This document shows, piece after piece, positions 52,908-55,465 of a stretch of DNA of 55,465 bases. The stretch's first letter is position 1; the number at the start of each line of letters is the position of its first letter. The notes below the pieces were generated by a model, which was given only the letters and a program-made list of their open reading frames with translations, was not told the DNA's origin and ran no database searches. This DNA comes from Pseudomonadota bacterium (lineage in GTDB: Bacteria; Pseudomonadota; Alphaproteobacteria; Rhizobiales; Rhizobiaceae): positions 1-55,465 of the forward strand of contig JAEWDP010000011.1 of NCBI GenBank assembly GCA_023390055.1, read 5' to 3'. Both the position numbers and the translations under genes were made by a program.

Positions 52908-53821
52908 GAAGCTGGTCCTTCCACTGAAACCTTGATGCCATGCGCACGTTCCCCCTCAGGCTCTACGTGAATGGCGAGACTTGCCCCTGGGATCACCTGC
53001 TTGATTGCATCTTCAAGGCGATCACAGATTTCGTGGGCTTCGGAAACCGCCATGTCGGACGGAACTACGAGATGAAAGTCAATGAAGGCCGCAGCGCCTG
53101 CCCGACGGGTTCGAAGATCATGTACGTCGAGAGATCCGGCCGAATTTTCCCGGATTGCAGCGCGAATTGCCGCCTCCTCCTCGGGAGATACTGCCTTGTC
53201 CATCAGCCCGCCAAGAGACTGGCAGATGACGTTATAGCCCTGGTACAGGATATGAAGGGCTACCAGAATTGCGAGCAGGGGATCAAGAACGGTATAGCCG
53301 GTCATGATCGCAAGCAGAAGCCCTGCCAGGACGCCAACGGACGTCACGACATCCGACCTGATATGTTGCCCGTCCGCGTACATGGCAGGAGATCGGTATA
53401 CCTTGCCGGCGCGGATGAGGATCGTTGCCCATGCGGCATTGATCACACCGGCAAGTCCGTTGATTCCAAGTCCAAGCAGCGGAGCATCGATTGGACGTGG
53501 TTCAAAAAGCGCGCCCCAGGCGCTCTGCAGGATCAGGAGTGCCGCCACGACGATCATGGCACCCTCCACCACGGCAGAGATGTATTCCGCTTTGTGGTGG
53601 CCGAATTGATGGTCGAGATCGGCCGGCCGTCGTGCATAGCGGATGACGAAATATGCAACACAGGCAGCGGCGACATTGACGATCGATTCCATGCCGTCCG
53701 ACAAAAGTGCGACGGATCCGGTCACCTGCCAGGCAAGCATCTTAAGCCCGAGCACGAGAAACGATACGGGAATACCCCACAATGCGAGCCGTTCTACGAC
53801 CGGATCGGTCTTCGTGGTCAT
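52904..53821 (-). CDS. Cation diffusion facilitator (CDF) metal transporter
   Basis: 305 residues. Six membrane helices; metal-site motifs SDGMES (helix 2) and HIRSDVVTS (helix 5, H-x-x-x-D), a Tyr-rich loop, and HQFGHHKAE between helices 2 and 3. A cytoplasmic C-terminal dimer domain (VHDLRTRRAGAAAFIDFHL) follows. It exports divalent metal (Zn, Fe, Co or Mn) by proton antiport. The helix-2 Asp/helix-5 His-Asp site (DxxxH-less first half) fits the Fe/Zn group, but the ion is not certain. Coupled to queF; trpE(G) lies upstream behind a hairpin. Confidence 0.93.
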   Translation of the reverse strand: MTTKTDPVVERLALWGIPVSFLVLGLKMLAWQVTGSVALLSDGMESIVNVAAACVAYFVIRYARRPADLDHQFGHHKAEYISAVVEGAMIVVAALLILQSAWGALFEPRPIDAPLLGLGINGLAGVINAAWATILIRAGKVYRSPAMYADGQHIRSDVVTSVGVLAGLLLAIMTGYTVLDPLLAILVALHILYQGYNVICQSLGGLMDKAVSPEEEAAIRAAIRENSAGSLDVHDLRTRRAGAAAFIDFHLVVPSDMAVSEAHEICDRLEDAIKQVIPGASLAIHVEPEGERAHGIKVSVEGPAS

Positions 53822-53877
53822 CGATTTCGGTCCCCATGCCTATGCAAACGAATTGCAGGAGCAACGCCCCTGAACGG

Positions 53878-53910
53878 CGAAACCGCCCGGGCGGCGCCCG
53901 GGCGGTTTCG
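53878..53910 (-). terminator. Terminator-like hairpin after trpE(G)
   Basis: A 15-bp perfect stem, cgaaaccgcccgggc and its complement (53878-53892, 53896-53910), with a 3-nt loop; on the minus strand the last arm ends GGTTTCG. It lies 67 nt past the trpE(G) stop and 57 nt before the CDF start. GC-rich, short T content, so moderate confidence as a terminator. Confidence 0.6.
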
Positions 53911-53977
53911 ATTGCACGCGGTATTGCTCAGACAAGATGATTTGTCAAAGCCCAAGGCCAAAGATCATGTCAGTACC

Positions 53978-55465
53978 TCACGCCGCCCGTACCTTCTTGC
54001 GTCGTGCCAGATGTGCCACGACGTTTTCGATCATCCGCATTCCTGCATCCTGTCCAAGCGTCATGATCGATTCCGGATGGAACTGGACAGCCGCGATAGG
54101 TTCCTTCACATGTTCGATGCCCATGATTGTACCGTCCTCGCTTTCCGCAGTGATCGTAAAGTCTGGATGTAGCGTCTTGGGGTCTGCAAAGATCGAATGG
54201 TAACGTCCGACTGTCACTTCCCGGGTCAATCCGGAAAAGACTACTCCCGGCTCCAGGACACGAATCCGCGATGGCTTGCCGTGCATGGGGATGGCCAGGT
54301 GCCGGAGTTCACCTCCATACGCTTCGGCAAGAGCTTGCAGACCAAGGCAGACGCCAAAGATTGGCAGCCCTTTGGCACGGGCAGTCTTGATCGTTGTTTT
54401 GCAATCGAAGTCCTTCGGATTGCCGGGGCCTGGCGAAAGCACAACGAGATCAGGGTCTATCTGATCGAAAATCGCCTCCGGTACCGGAGTGCGAACTGTG
54501 GAAACTTCTGCTCCCGTCTGCCGGAAATAGTTGGCAAGCGTGTGGACAAACGAATCTTCATGATCAACAAGCAGGATCTTCACGCCTTCTCCGACCGGCG
54601 CAACATCGCGTTTTGCCTGACTGGCATTGCCTGCACGGGCATCACGGATTGCAGAGATCATGGCCGACGCCTTCAGTTCTGTTTCTGCCTCTTCCTCTTG
54701 TGGATCGGAATCGTTGAGGAGCGTTGCACCAGCCCTGACTTCGGCAATTCCATCCTTGACACGGATCGTGCGCAAGGTCAGTCCCGTATTCATATCACCA
54801 TTGAAACCGACCATTCCGATCGCACCACCATACCAGGCCCGCGGGCTCTTCTCATGGCTTTCTATAAAACGCATGGCCCACAGTTTCGGTGCACCTGTTA
54901 CTGTCACCGCCCAGGCATGGCTTAAGAACGCGTCGAAGGCATCCATATCCTCACGAAGCCGACCCTCGATATGATCGACGGTATGGATCAGCCTGGAATA
55001 CATCTCGATCTGCCTGCGTCCAATAACCTTCACGGAACCAGGCTCGCAAACACGGGACTTGTCGTTGCGGTCGACATCGGAGCACATCGTCAGCTCGGAC
55101 TCGTCCTTTTTGGAGTTCAGAAGTTTCAGGATCTGCTCGCTGTCGGCGATCGCATCCTCTCCACGCTTGATTGTCCCCGAAATCGGGCAGGTCTCGATGC
55201 GTCGACCGGAAACCCGCACGAACATTTCTGGAGAAGCCCCAATCAGATATTCCTGCTGGCCAAGATTGATGAGGAAGGAATAGGGAGACGGATTGATCGC
55301 CTTCAAACGGTTGGAGATTTCGGAAGGTTTTGAATCGCAGCGTTCCATGAACTTCTGGCCAGGAACAACTTCAAAGAGATCTCCACGGCGGAAGCTCTCC
55401 TTCGCCTTGACGACAAGTTCGGCATATTCCCCGGGCTTGTGGTCGCCCTTTGGCGGTGTCACGGT
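53978..55465 (-). CDS. trpE(G): Anthranilate synthase, fused TrpE-TrpG (5' partial)
   Basis: The gene continues past the right edge, so its start and any trp leader lie outside. The visible 495 residues hold the end of the TrpE chorismate-binding domain (SGTIKRGED, SELTMCSDVDRNDKSRVCEP, TVTGAPKLWAMRFIE, YGGAIGMVGF) and, after a linker, a whole class I glutamine amidotransferase domain: SPGPGNPKDF, GVCLGLQALAEAYGG with the nucleophilic Cys, and FHPESIMT with the His-Glu pair. It makes anthranilate from chorismate and glutamine. The single-chain fusion is typical of rhizobia, where it is attenuated by trpL; that part is not in view. Confidence 0.97.
   Translation of the reverse strand, partial: TVTPPKGDHKPGEYAELVVKAKESFRRGDLFEVVPGQKFMERCDSKPSEISNRLKAINPSPYSFLINLGQQEYLIGASPEMFVRVSGRRIETCPISGTIKRGEDAIADSEQILKLLNSKKDESELTMCSDVDRNDKSRVCEPGSVKVIGRRQIEMYSRLIHTVDHIEGRLREDMDAFDAFLSHAWAVTVTGAPKLWAMRFIESHEKSPRAWYGGAIGMVGFNGDMNTGLTLRTIRVKDGIAEVRAGATLLNDSDPQEEEAETELKASAMISAIRDARAGNASQAKRDVAPVGEGVKILLVDHEDSFVHTLANYFRQTGAEVSTVRTPVPEAIFDQIDPDLVVLSPGPGNPKDFDCKTTIKTARAKGLPIFGVCLGLQALAEAYGGELRHLAIPMHGKPSRIRVLEPGVVFSGLTREVTVGRYHSIFADPKTLHPDFTITAESEDGTIMGIEHVKEPIAAVQFHPESIMTLGQDAGMRMIENVVAHLARRKKVRAA

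Noticed and set aside
52940..54172. 410-codon plus-strand frame across the CDF gene and trpE(G) end
   Set aside because: Antisense shadow crossing an intergenic hairpin; no recognisable domain.
1..55465. CRISPR arrays, insertion sequences, prophage genes, rRNA or tRNA genes
   Set aside because: No regularly spaced repeats, transposase or integrase motifs, or RNA gene signatures were seen on either strand.

Overview
The window reads as chromosomal DNA of an alphaproteobacterium of the order Hyphomicrobiales (Rhizobiales), most likely Rhizobiaceae or a close marine relative. The grounds are a fused trpE(G) anthranilate synthase, separate petA, petB and petC genes followed by apt, a large LeuA, a rhizobial-type unimodular queF next to trpE, a long Pth, the MoxR/DUF58/DUF4159 cluster, and a TGA-N9-TCA motif (the RirA type) in an iron-uptake promoter. 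Base composition is even, and I see no insertion sequence, prophage, CRISPR array, rRNA or tRNA. Species assignment is not possible by reading alone.

Layout. 1-9.3 kb: 3' part of a chemotaxis receptor, a zinc-ribbon protein, rplY, pth, a secreted nuclease-like protein, a Cys-rich small protein, a serine/threonine dehydratase, ychF, two overlapping MaoC hydratases and apt. 9.4-12.2 kb: petABC (cytochrome bc1) on the minus strand, closed by a clear terminator. 12.8-17.0 kb: two tandem ABC half-exporters preceded by an 18-residue ORF with a perfect Shine-Dalgarno sequence. 17.2-22.3 kb: trmL, a Na/Pi-type transporter, a divergent SoxR/flavoprotein pair sharing a 20-bp palindrome, and hemF. 22.4-32.5 kb: small proteins, a cca/NUDIX/DUF1285 operon, and divergent from it MoxR, DUF58, a DUF4159 protein and a second large membrane protein. 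32.6-39.0 kb: MFS transporter, GNAT, glutathionyl-hydroquinone reductase, NUDIX, metallophosphoesterase, and a divergent ECF sigma with its membrane anti-sigma. 39.6-42.8 kb: leuA and benE. 43.0-51.6 kb: a ferric-hydroxamate operon (fhuA-fhuC-fhuD-fhuB plus an ABC exporter) under an AraC regulator. 51.7 kb to the end: clpP-like, queF, a CDF metal exporter and trpE(G), which runs off the right edge.

The main regulatory observations are: a leucine-codon-rich leader ORF with alternative RNA pairings upstream of leuA; a SoxR box inside a 19-bp promoter spacer; a 10-bp inverted repeat spanning the fhuA promoter and containing TGA-N9-TCA; a short leader ORF before the tandem ABC exporters; and a trmL promoter placed so close to the ATG that the mRNA may be leaderless. 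No wholly new defence or mobile system was found. The best candidates for under-described biology are the ABC-exporter leader ORF, the ABC exporter embedded in the siderophore operon, and the degenerate sigma/anti-sigma pair.
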